Assembly (NCBI GenBank): GCA_023461115.1
Contig: JAEWOA010000019.1
Location: 1-6,090 of the forward strand
DNA from: Actinomycetes bacterium
Lineage (GTDB): Bacteria; Actinomycetota; Actinomycetes; Actinomycetales; Cellulomonadaceae
Reading direction: 5' to 3'
Length of the DNA: 6,090 bases
Shown here: one piece after another, positions 1 to 5,730 of the stretch
How positions within the stretch are numbered: the stretch's first letter is position 1
How the letters are laid out: every line of letters begins with the position of its first letter
Notes under the pieces: generated by a model
Told to the model about the DNA's origin: nothing
Seen by the model: the letters and a program-made list of their open reading frames with translations, nothing else
Database searches by the model: none
Made by a program: the position numbers and the translations under genes

Positions 1-164
1 CCGCGCGCCTGCGCGCGATCGTCGAGCTCGCGGGCGTCGACGACGGCGGCGCCGTGAGCCTCTGGCAAGCCGATCAGCGCACCGCGGCGCTGCGCGACGT
101 GGACCGGATGGCACGCCGCGCGCTCGCCGCGGCGACCGCGCCGCTCCCGCCGCGCCGCGCGTGA
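1..164 (+). CDS. C-terminal fragment of an unidentified protein
   Basis: This frame is open from base 3 and ends at TGA 162-164, giving about 53 residues that begin ARLRAIVELAGVDDGGAVSL. Nearly every codon ends in G or C, with rare exceptions such as CAA, GAT and GCA, which supports real coding. The segment has a short hydrophobic strand, an acidic glycine-rich turn (GVDDGGA), a probable amphipathic helix (TAALRDVDRMARRALAAA) and a Pro/Arg-rich tail ending PLPPRRA. I do not recognise the family, and the catalytic or binding parts would lie upstream of the window. It converges with the glycogen synthase gene, with only 7 bp between the stop codons and no recognisable terminator, so the two transcripts probably overlap at their 3' ends. 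I am fairly sure it is coding and cannot say what it does. Confidence 0.6.
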   Translation, partial: ARLRAIVELAGVDDGGAVSLWQADQRTAALRDVDRMARRALAAATAPLPPRRA

Positions 165-171
165 CGACGCG

Positions 172-1377
172 TCAGGCGAGCACCGAGCGGTAGACCTCGA
201 TCGTCCGGTCGGCGATCGCCTCCCACGAGAAGTGGTCCTCGACGCGCCGGCGCGCGGCGACGCCCCATTCGCGCGCGCGGCCTTCGTCGGAGACGACCTC
301 GGTGAGCGCGGCGGCGAGGTCCGCGACGAACGCGTCCGGGTCGGTGGGCGTCCCCGTGCCGTCCTGCACCTGGTCGATCGGGACGAGTCGGCCCGTGACA
401 CCGTCATCGACGACCTCGGGGATGCCGCCCGTGGCGGTGCCGACGACCGGCAGGCCCACGGCCATGGCCTCGAGGTTGACGATGCCGAGCGGCTCGTACA
501 CCGATGGGCACGCGAACACCGTGCCGTTGGCGAGCACCGCGACGAGCTCGTCGCGCGGCAGCATCTGCTCGATCCAGACCACGCCCGTGCGGCGCTCCCG
601 CAGCTGCGCGACGAGCCCGGCGACCTCCGCGGCGATCGCGGGCGTGTCAGGCGCGCCCGCGCACAGCACGAGCTGCACCTCGGGCGGGAGCTGCTCGGCC
701 GCGCGCAGCAGGTACGGCAGGCCCTTCTGCCGCGTGATCCGGCCGACGAACACGACCGAGGGCCGTGCCGGGTCGATGCCCAGCCGGCGGACCGTGGCCC
801 GACCTGCGGCGAGCTCCGCGGCCTCCGCCGGGCGTCGCCAGCCCGCGAGGTCGATGCCGTTGTGCACCACGTGCACGCGCGCGGGGTCGATCGCCGGGTA
901 CGAGCGCAGGATGTCGGCGCGCATGCCGCCGCTCACCGCGATCACCGCGGCCGCGGCCTCGTACGACGTGCGCTCGGCCCAGCTCGAGACCGCGTAGCCG
1001 CCGCCGAGCTGCTCGGCCTTCCACGGGCGCAGCGGCTCGAGGCTGTGCGCGGTGACGATGTGCGGCAGCGAGTGCAGCAACGACGCGACGTGGCCCGCCA
1101 TGTTCGCGTACCACGTGTGCGAGTGGACCAGGTCGCCGCCGCCGACGGCGTCGGCCATCTCCAGGTCCACGCCGAGCGTCTGGATCGCGGCGTTCGCGGC
1201 GCCGAGGCCGCCCGGCACCTCGTAGCCCGTGACCCCGGCCTCGTCGCGCGGCCCGTCGAAGCAGTGCACCCGCACATCGATCGTGCGCCGCAGCACCGCG
1301 GCGAGCCCAGCGACGTGGACCCCCGCCCCTCCGTAGACGTGCGGCGGGTACTCGCGGGTCACCATCTCGACGCGCAC
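172..1377 (-). CDS. glgA: Actinobacterial glycogen synthase / maltose-1-phosphate synthase (GT4)
   Basis: A 401-residue retaining GT-B glycosyltransferase of the short actinobacterial GlgA type (GT4), not the longer GT5 E. coli type. Visible motifs: N-terminal TREYPPHVYGGAGVHV (residues 7-22) with the glycine loop; HSHTWY (85-90); the domain-linking VHNGID (171-176); VGRITRQKG (211-219), whose Arg and Lys contact the nucleotide diphosphate in this superfamily; and the retaining E-x7-E motif in EPLGIVNLE (E295, E303), followed by GTATGGIPE. It transfers glucose from ADP-glucose in the cytoplasm. The mycobacterial homologue Rv1212c (GlgM) uses glucose-1-phosphate as acceptor to make maltose-1-phosphate for the GlgE route, so the gene could be called glgM; the sequence alone does not decide. 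The GTG start at 1377-1375 is chosen because GGAGGAG lies 4 nt upstream and MRVEMVTREYPP matches the family N-terminus. It is divergent from glgC, its substrate supplier. Confidence 0.94.
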   Translation of the reverse strand: MRVEMVTREYPPHVYGGAGVHVAGLAAVLRRTIDVRVHCFDGPRDEAGVTGYEVPGGLGAANAAIQTLGVDLEMADAVGGGDLVHSHTWYANMAGHVASLLHSLPHIVTAHSLEPLRPWKAEQLGGGYAVSSWAERTSYEAAAAVIAVSGGMRADILRSYPAIDPARVHVVHNGIDLAGWRRPAEAAELAAGRATVRRLGIDPARPSVVFVGRITRQKGLPYLLRAAEQLPPEVQLVLCAGAPDTPAIAAEVAGLVAQLRERRTGVVWIEQMLPRDELVAVLANGTVFACPSVYEPLGIVNLEAMAVGLPVVGTATGGIPEVVDDGVTGRLVPIDQVQDGTGTPTDPDAFVADLAAALTEVVSDEGRAREWGVAARRRVEDHFSWEAIADRTIEVYRSVLA

Positions 1378-1381
1378 GGCG

Positions 1382-1388
1382 CTCCTCC
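1382..1388 (-). promoter_or_regulatory. Strong Shine-Dalgarno of glgA
   Basis: Read on the minus strand this is GGAGGAG, then a 4-nt spacer (CGCC) and the GTG start at 1377. It is the only strong Shine-Dalgarno site in front of any gene here. It fixes the GTG start over the in-frame ATG four codons later. Confidence 0.8.
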
Positions 1389-1395
1389 AGGCTGG

Positions 1396-1418
1396 GCCGC
1401 GCGCGGGACGCGCGCGGC
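1396..1418 (-). promoter_or_regulatory. GC hairpin in the glgA leader
   Basis: A perfect inverted repeat with 10-bp arms and a 3-nt loop: GCCGCGCGCG, GGA, CGCGCGCGGC on the plus strand. In a glgA transcript it would fold into a very stable stem ending 7 nt before the Shine-Dalgarno sequence. It could affect ribosome access, but a CG-alternating stretch in a GC-rich genome can form such a repeat by chance. The structure is seen; any function is inferred. Confidence 0.45.
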
Positions 1419-1434
1419 AAGATCGATGCGCGAC

Positions 1435-1440
1435 ACGCTA
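1435..1440 (-). promoter_or_regulatory. Candidate -10 box for glgA
   Basis: On the minus strand this is TAGCGT, fitting TANNNT and identical to the box before fabG. A start about 7 nt downstream, near 1428, would give a leader of roughly 50 nt holding the hairpin and Shine-Dalgarno site. No clear -35 is visible, so this is a candidate only. Confidence 0.4.
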
Positions 1441-1462
1441 GCGCGGACACATCTCGCCCGGC

Positions 1463-1475
1463 GGCCGATGCGGCC
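1463..1475. promoter_or_regulatory. Small dyad just upstream of the glgC -10 box
   Basis: GGCCG, ATG, CGGCC: 5-bp arms around 3 nt, ending 1 nt before the candidate glgC -10 box and lying where the glgA upstream promoter sequence would be. It could be an operator for either gene. The arms are short and pure G/C, so chance is a real possibility. Confidence 0.2.
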
Positions 1476-1476
1476 A

Positions 1477-1482
1477 TAGGGT
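1477..1482 (+). promoter_or_regulatory. Candidate -10 box for leaderless glgC transcript
   Basis: TAGGGT (TANNNT) followed by 7 nt and the ATG at 1490. With the usual distance from -10 to start point, transcription would begin at or beside the A of the start codon, giving a leaderless mRNA. The only SD-like sequence is AGGG at 1478-1481, which overlaps this box and so would not be in such an mRNA. No good -35 is seen. Confidence 0.5.
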
Positions 1483-1489
1483 CGACCAC

Positions 1490-2731
1490 ATGGCAGCACC
1501 GCGCGTCTTGGCCATCGTCCTCGCAGGTGGCGAGGGCAAGCGCCTCATGCCCCTGACCGCCCACCGCGCCAAGCCCGCGGTCCCGTTCGGCGGCATCTAC
1601 CGTTTGATCGACTTCGCGCTCTCGAACGTCATCAACTCGCACTACCTGCACGTCATCGTGCTGACGCAGTACAAGTCCCACAGCCTGGACCGCCACGTGT
1701 CCCGCACCTGGCGCATGTCCCCGCTGCTCGGCAACTACGTCGCCGCCGTGCCCGCGCAGCAGCGCGTCGGCAAGCACTGGTACCTGGGCAGCGCGGACGC
1801 GATCTACCAGTGCCTCAACATCATCGAGGACGAGCGGCCGGACATCGTCGTGGTCGTCGGCGCGGACCACGTGTACCGCATGGACTTCTCCCAGATGGTC
1901 GACGCGCACATCGAGTCCGGCGCCGAGCTCACCGTCGCGGCCATCCGCCAGCCCATCGCGGAGGCCGACCAGTTCGGCGTGATCGAGACCGACCCGCGCG
2001 ACCCGACGAAGATCAAGGCGTTCCTCGAGAAGCCCGAGAACCCCGTCGGCCTGGCGGACTCGCCCCACGAGGTCCTCGCGTCGATGGGCAACTACGTCAT
2101 CAACGCCGACGCGCTGATCCGCGCGGTGACGCAGGACGCCGAGGACGTGAACTCGCGTCACGACATGGGCGGCGACATCGTGCCGGCGTTCGTCGAGCGC
2201 GGGACCGCGGGTGTCTACGACTTCATCCGCAATGACGTGCCGGGCTCCACACCGCGCGACCGCGACTACTGGCGGGACGTGGGGACGATCGACGCGTTCT
2301 ACGACGCGAACATCGACCTCATCGCAGTCGAGCCGGTGTTCAACCTCTACAACGACGAATGGCCGCTGCACACCGGGTACACCGGCCTGCCTCCGGCCAA
2401 GTTCGTGCACGCGGGCGCCGGCCGCCTCGGCCACGCCGCGGACTCGATCGTCTCCCCCGGCGTGGTGATCTCGGGCGCGACCGTGTCCGGCTCGGTGCTC
2501 TCGCCCGGGATCCGGCTGCACTCGTGGGCGCAGGTCACCGACTCGGTGCTCATGGACGGCGTTCAGGTCGACCGCTACGCGCAGATCCACCGGGCGATCC
2601 TCGACAAGAACGTGATCGTCCCCGAGCGCGCGCGCGTCGGCCTGGACCGCGAGCACGACCTGGCCCGTGGGTTCACGGTGACGCAGTCGGGCCTCACGGT
2701 CGTGCCGAAGGGCACCGTGATCGAGGACTGA
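1490..2731 (+). CDS. glgC: Glucose-1-phosphate adenylyltransferase (ADP-glucose pyrophosphorylase)
   Basis: Makes ADP-glucose and pyrophosphate from ATP and glucose-1-phosphate (EC 2.7.7.27), the committed step of bacterial glycogen synthesis; normally a cytoplasmic tetramer. The 413-residue length fits the family. The nucleotidyltransferase domain fills about residues 6-275: LAGGEGKRLMPLT (11-23) then RAKPAVPFGG (26-35); GADHVYRMD (124-132) with D126 matching catalytic D142 of E. coli; FLEKP (179-183) with K181 matching glucose-1-phosphate-binding K195; and YWRDVGTIDAFY (260-271). The C-terminal left-handed beta-helix starts near 305, with hexapeptide-like turns (SIVSPGVVISGATVSGSVL). E. coli K39, an activator-contact lysine, aligns with H25, so allosteric control probably differs. 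The ATG at 1490 leaves the usual few residues before the first strand. Divergent from glgA, the user of its product. Its last codons and stop are repeated 30 bp downstream. Confidence 0.97.
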   Translation: MAAPRVLAIVLAGGEGKRLMPLTAHRAKPAVPFGGIYRLIDFALSNVINSHYLHVIVLTQYKSHSLDRHVSRTWRMSPLLGNYVAAVPAQQRVGKHWYLGSADAIYQCLNIIEDERPDIVVVVGADHVYRMDFSQMVDAHIESGAELTVAAIRQPIAEADQFGVIETDPRDPTKIKAFLEKPENPVGLADSPHEVLASMGNYVINADALIRAVTQDAEDVNSRHDMGGDIVPAFVERGTAGVYDFIRNDVPGSTPRDRDYWRDVGTIDAFYDANIDLIAVEPVFNLYNDEWPLHTGYTGLPPAKFVHAGAGRLGHAADSIVSPGVVISGATVSGSVLSPGIRLHSWAQVTDSVLMDGVQVDRYAQIHRAILDKNVIVPERARVGLDREHDLARGFTVTQSGLTVVPKGTVIED

Positions 2732-2762
2732 GGCGGCCGCGCCGCCGTGATCGAGGACTGAG
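2715..2762 (+). repeat. In-frame 30-bp-period duplication of the glgC end
   Basis: The 18-mer CCGTGATCGAGGACTGAG occurs exactly at 2715-2732 and again at 2745-2762. The first copy encodes the last GlgC residues (VIED) and its TGA. The 30-bp period keeps the second copy in the same frame, so it repeats VIED and a second TGA. Between the stops lie codons for GGRAA. The copies flank a small hairpin at 2732-2746. This looks like a short tandem duplication. It leaves GlgC unchanged, because the first stop is intact. Confidence 0.85.
2732..2746 (+). terminator. Small GC hairpin after glgC (weak terminator candidate)
   Basis: GGCGGC, CGC, GCCGCC directly follows the glgC stop: 6-bp arms and a 3-nt loop. 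There is no T-run after it, so it is not a classical intrinsic terminator. It could be a 3'-end or mRNA-stability element, or just the by-product of the surrounding duplication. Confidence 0.25.
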
Positions 2763-2791
2763 CGTCCCGGCGTCGCCACCTCCGCCGCGGC

Positions 2792-2797
2792 TACCCT
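2792..2797 (+). promoter_or_regulatory. Candidate -10 box for leaderless serB transcript
   Basis: TACCCT (TANNNT) followed by 7 nt and the GTG at 2805, the same geometry as before glgC. There is no Shine-Dalgarno sequence between box and start. It suggests serB has its own leaderless promoter rather than relying only on readthrough from glgC 73 bp upstream. No convincing -35 is visible. Confidence 0.5.
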
Positions 2798-2804
2798 CGG
2801 CTCC

Positions 2805-3461
<657 letters not shown>

Positions 3462-3468
3462 GGCGCCG

Positions 3469-4002
3469 TCAGTCGGGTGTGACGAGGCGCAGGAGCCGCT
3501 CGGCGGCCGGGCCGATCGAGCCCCACGGCCCGTCGTGCTCGAGCCACGACCACGACGCGGTCGGGACACCCACCTGCACGCGCGCCCACGCGGCCTCGTC
3601 GGACTGCGGCCCGGCGAGCGTCGCGGCGGTGTGCGACATCGTCGGCTCGTGTCCGACGACGAGCAGCGTGTGGGCCTCGTCGGGCGCGGACGCGACGAGC
3701 TCGACGAGCCCGCGCACCCCCGCGTCGTAGACCTCGTCGAGGTACCGGGTCCGGGGCTCGGCGCCCAGGGTCGCGCGCGCGAGCTCCCAGGTCTGGCGTG
3801 TGCGGGTGCTCGACGAGCACAGCACCAGGTCCGGGATCAGCCCGGCGGCCGCCAGTGCGGCGCCCACGCGACCCGACTGCCGGCGCCCTTGCAGCGCGAG
3901 CGGTCGCTCGTGGTCGGGCATGCCGTCGGGGTGCTCGGCCTTGGCGTGCCGGAGCAGGATCAGCGTGCGGGGCGCCCCCACCTCGGCCACGTCGGTGCTC
4001 AC
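3469..4002 (-). CDS. SixA-type histidine phosphatase family protein
   Basis: A 177-residue cytoplasmic member of the histidine phosphatase (phosphoglycerate mutase-like) superfamily, SixA branch. It has the catalytic RHAKA motif (R18, H19 nucleophile), the second arginine in SSSTRTRQTWE (63-73), a likely proton-donor acid at E90 in YLDEVYDA, and the second histidine in VVGHEP (H118). E. coli SixA removes phosphate from phosphohistidine on a phosphotransfer protein; the substrate here is unknown and could be a small molecule, so I give no symbol. It lies 77 bp downstream of fabI on the same strand and may be the last gene of that transcript, or have its own promoter. The GTG start at 4002 lacks a strong Shine-Dalgarno. 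GTG codons at residues 5 and 8 are alternatives, since conserved sequence begins only near residue 12. Confidence 0.85.
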   Translation of the reverse strand: MSTDVAEVGAPRTLILLRHAKAEHPDGMPDHERPLALQGRRQSGRVGAALAAAGLIPDLVLCSSSTRTRQTWELARATLGAEPRTRYLDEVYDAGVRGLVELVASAPDEAHTLLVVGHEPTMSHTAATLAGPQSDEAAWARVQVGVPTASWSWLEHDGPWGSIGPAAERLLRLVTPD

Positions 4003-4079
4003 GCGCTCAGCGTCCCACCAACGTGGCGCCCCCGCGCGCCTGCGCCATCCCGGCTACCGCCCCGCGGCCCGAGCCCCGA
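4003..4079 (-). other. fabI to sixA-like gene spacer
   Basis: A 77-bp spacer between two same-strand genes. I see no T-tailed hairpin, no TANNNT box near the downstream GTG and only a GGTGGGA sequence 10 nt before it. The spacer therefore does not settle whether the two genes share a transcript. Confidence 0.4.
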
Positions 4080-4850
4080 TCACTGGCCCATCGCGTGCAC
4101 GCCGCCGTCGACGTGGACGATCTCGCCGGTGGTCGCCGGGAACCAGTCCGACAACAGCGCGGCGACCGCGCGGGCCGTCGGCTCCGGGTTGGTGACGTCC
4201 CAGCCGAGCGGCGCGCGGCCGTCCCAGCCGGACTCCATCGACTCGAAGCCGGGGATCGACTTGGCGGCGGTCGTGCGGATCGGGCCCGCGGACACGAGGT
4301 TGACCCGCACACCCGAGGGGCCGAGGTCGCGCGCGAGGTAGCGCGCGGTGGACTCGAACGCGGCCTTCGCGACGCCCATCCAGTCGTAGACCGGCCACGC
4401 GAACTTGGCGTCGAACGTCAGGCCCACCACCGAGCCGCCGGTTGCGAGCAGCGGCTGCGCGGCCACCGCGAGCGACTTCAGCGAGTACGCGCTCACCTCG
4501 AGCGCGGTCGCGACGTCGCCCCATTCGGCGGCCAGGAAGTTGCCGCCCATGACGGACTGCGGCGCGAAGCCGATCGAGTGGACCACGCCGTCGAGCGAGT
4601 CGACGCCGGCCTCCCGGATGCGGTCGGCGAGCTGCGCGAGGTCGGCGGCGTCGGTGACGTCGAGCTGCACGACCGGCACCTCGACGGGGAGGCGGCGCGC
4701 GATGGCCTGCGTGAGGCGGAACTGGCGGCCGAAGGACGTGAGGATCACCCCGGCGCCCTCCTGCTGCGCGAGGCGCGCGACGTGGAACGCGATCGAGCCG
4801 TCCGTCAGGACGCCGGTGACGAGGATCTTCTTGCCGGTGAGCAGGCCCAT
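4080..4850 (-). CDS. fabI: Enoyl-[acyl-carrier-protein] reductase, NADH-dependent (InhA type)
   Basis: Reduces the trans-2-enoyl-ACP double bond with NADH (EC 1.3.1.9), the last reduction of each FAS-II elongation round, in the cytoplasm. The 256-residue protein follows the InhA pattern: MGLLTGKKILVTGVLTDGSIAFHVA with the variant nucleotide loop (12-20); LDV (63-65), the adenine-side Asp; HSIGFAPQ (91-98), where S92 matches InhA S94; F146 matching InhA F149; the catalytic Y155-x6-K162 in YDWMGVAK; AGPIRTTAA (188-196), the substrate-loop start; and HVDGGVHA near the end. It follows fabG by 31 nt in the order fabG-fabI, like mabA-inhA of mycobacteria. The ATG at 4850 gives the family-standard N-terminus, with only a weak GGAA upstream. 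Mycolate synthesis is not implied; ordinary fatty acid synthesis is the likely role. Confidence 0.95.
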   Translation of the reverse strand: MGLLTGKKILVTGVLTDGSIAFHVARLAQQEGAGVILTSFGRQFRLTQAIARRLPVEVPVVQLDVTDAADLAQLADRIREAGVDSLDGVVHSIGFAPQSVMGGNFLAAEWGDVATALEVSAYSLKSLAVAAQPLLATGGSVVGLTFDAKFAWPVYDWMGVAKAAFESTARYLARDLGPSGVRVNLVSAGPIRTTAAKSIPGFESMESGWDGRAPLGWDVTNPEPTARAVAALLSDWFPATTGEIVHVDGGVHAMGQ

Positions 4851-4881
4851 GGGATTTCCGTTCTGTCGATGACGAGGAGGT

Positions 4882-5640
4882 CTAGTGGCCCATGCCGAGG
4901 CCGCCGTCGACGGGCAGCACGGCGCCGGAGATGTACGCGGCGGCGGGCGAGGCGAGGAACTCGACTGCGGCGGCGACCTCGTCGGGCTCGGCGAACCGGC
5001 CCGCTGGGATCGACGCCCGGTAGGAGGCCTGCGTGGCCTCGGGGAGCGCGCGCGTCATGTCGGTGTCGATGAACCCGGGCGCGACGACGTTCGCGGTGAT
5101 GCCGCGGCCGCCCAGCTCGCGCGTGATCGAGCGGGCCATGCCGACGAGCGCCGCCTTGGACGCCGCGTAGTTGACCTGGCCGGGCGAGCCGTAGAGCCCG
5201 ACGACCGACGAGATCAGCACGATGCGACCGCGCCGCAGCCGGATCATGCCCTTGCTCGCGCGCCGCACGCACCGGAACGCGCCCTTGAGGTTGACGTCGA
5301 TGACGTCGTCGAACTCCTCGTCGGACATGCGCAGCAGGAGCTGGTCGCGCGTCACGCCGGCGTTGGCGACGAGCACCTCGACCGGGCCGAGCTCGGCCTC
5401 GATCGCCGCGAACGCGGCGTCCACCGCGGCGGTGTCGCGCACGTCGCCGACGGCGCCGAACACGCCGGCAGGAAGGTCGCCAGACCGGTAGATCGTCGCC
5501 ACCCGGTCCCCCGCGGCGACGAAGCGCTCGGCGATCGCGCGGCCGATGCCGCGATTGGCGCCCGTGACGAGGACGACGCGCCCCGAAGGCGCGGGCGTCG
5601 CGGGCGTCGGCTCACTGGTGTTGTCGGAAGTGTCAGGCAC
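4882..5640 (-). CDS. fabG: 3-oxoacyl-[acyl-carrier-protein] reductase
   Basis: A classical short-chain dehydrogenase that reduces 3-oxoacyl-ACP to 3-hydroxyacyl-ACP with NADPH (EC 1.1.1.100), the first reduction of the FAS-II cycle. The 252 residues carry TGANRGIG (26-33), the dinucleotide-binding loop; VANAG (91-95); N118; catalytic S145 in ISSVVGLYGSPGQVNY; Y158 and K162; and PGFIDTDM (188-195). The first 20 residues (MPDTSDNTSEPTPATPAPSG) are an extra Thr/Pro/Ser-rich, probably disordered tail, partly from a doubled ACGCCCGCG. The GTG at 5640 is favoured because no ATG, GTG or TTG occurs in frame between it and the nucleotide-binding strand. It is the first gene of the fabG-fabI unit. SDR enzymes are easily misassigned, but the fabI neighbour makes FabG by far the best reading. 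Confidence 0.93.
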   Translation of the reverse strand: MPDTSDNTSEPTPATPAPSGRVVLVTGANRGIGRAIAERFVAAGDRVATIYRSGDLPAGVFGAVGDVRDTAAVDAAFAAIEAELGPVEVLVANAGVTRDQLLLRMSDEEFDDVIDVNLKGAFRCVRRASKGMIRLRRGRIVLISSVVGLYGSPGQVNYAASKAALVGMARSITRELGGRGITANVVAPGFIDTDMTRALPEATQASYRASIPAGRFAEPDEVAAAVEFLASPAAAYISGAVLPVDGGLGMGH

Positions 5641-5648
5641 GGGTCACG

Positions 5649-5654
5649 ACGCTA
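5649..5654 (-). promoter_or_regulatory. Candidate -10 box for fabG-fabI
   Basis: On the minus strand this is TAGCGT (TANNNT), then 8 nt (CGTGACCC) and the GTG start of fabG. No Shine-Dalgarno sequence fits in that gap, so a leaderless or near-leaderless fabG mRNA is suggested. The hexamer is identical to the candidate glgA box. Confidence 0.5.
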
Positions 5655-5660
5655 GCCCAG

Positions 5661-5674
5661 GCCACGCGCGTGGC
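5661..5674. promoter_or_regulatory. 14-bp perfect palindrome upstream of the fabG -10 box
   Basis: GCCACGCGCGTGGC is perfectly self-complementary and begins 6 bp upstream of the candidate fabG -10 box, so it would lie in the promoter spacer. That is a plausible repressor site for a fatty-acid-synthesis operon. It matches no operator I can name, and GC-rich sequence makes such palindromes fairly common. Confidence 0.35.
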
Positions 5675-5709
5675 GCGGCTGCGCCGCGGCACAGGATGAC
5701 CGCGGGCGA

Positions 5710-5726
5710 TTGTGGGAGTGCCACAA
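5710..5726. promoter_or_regulatory. TTGTGG-N5-CCACAA inverted repeat before the DUF3099 gene
   Basis: TTGTGGGAGTGCCACAA has perfect 6-bp arms around a 5-bp centre and ends 4 bp before the candidate -10 box of the downstream gene. Its arms contain A/T, unlike most chance repeats in this window, so it stands out. Its left arm could also act as a -35, though the 15-bp spacing to the box is short. A transcription-factor operator is the natural reading; no regulator can be assigned. Confidence 0.45.
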
Positions 5727-5730
5727 GACT

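Noticed and set aside
232..1479. A 415-codon plus-strand open frame opposite glgA.
   Set aside because: Its product is rich in Arg, His and Asp without motifs, while the opposite strand encodes a complete GT4 enzyme with its own SD site. It is a GC-driven shadow.
4025..4046. GGCGC and GCGCC arms in the fabI to sixA-like spacer as a possible terminator.
   Set aside because: Only 5-bp arms with a long loop and no T-rich tail; indistinguishable from background.
5571..5605. Doubled ACGCCCGCG in the fabG N-terminal tail, considered as a repeat element.
   Set aside because: Two 9-bp units encoding Thr-Pro-Ala twice are simple low-complexity coding sequence in a disordered tail, not a mobile or regulatory repeat.
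3798..5655. Overlapping plus-strand open frames of 424 and 256 codons opposite sixA, fabI and fabG.
   Set aside because: Both are low-complexity and antisense to genes with intact active sites, and neither has a convincing start signal.
5674..5688. CGCGGC-TGC-GCCGCG inverted repeat between fabG and the DUF3099 gene, a possible terminator or operator.
   Set aside because: Short pure-G/C arms without a T-run are expected by chance in this composition, and a terminator makes no sense between two divergent promoters.
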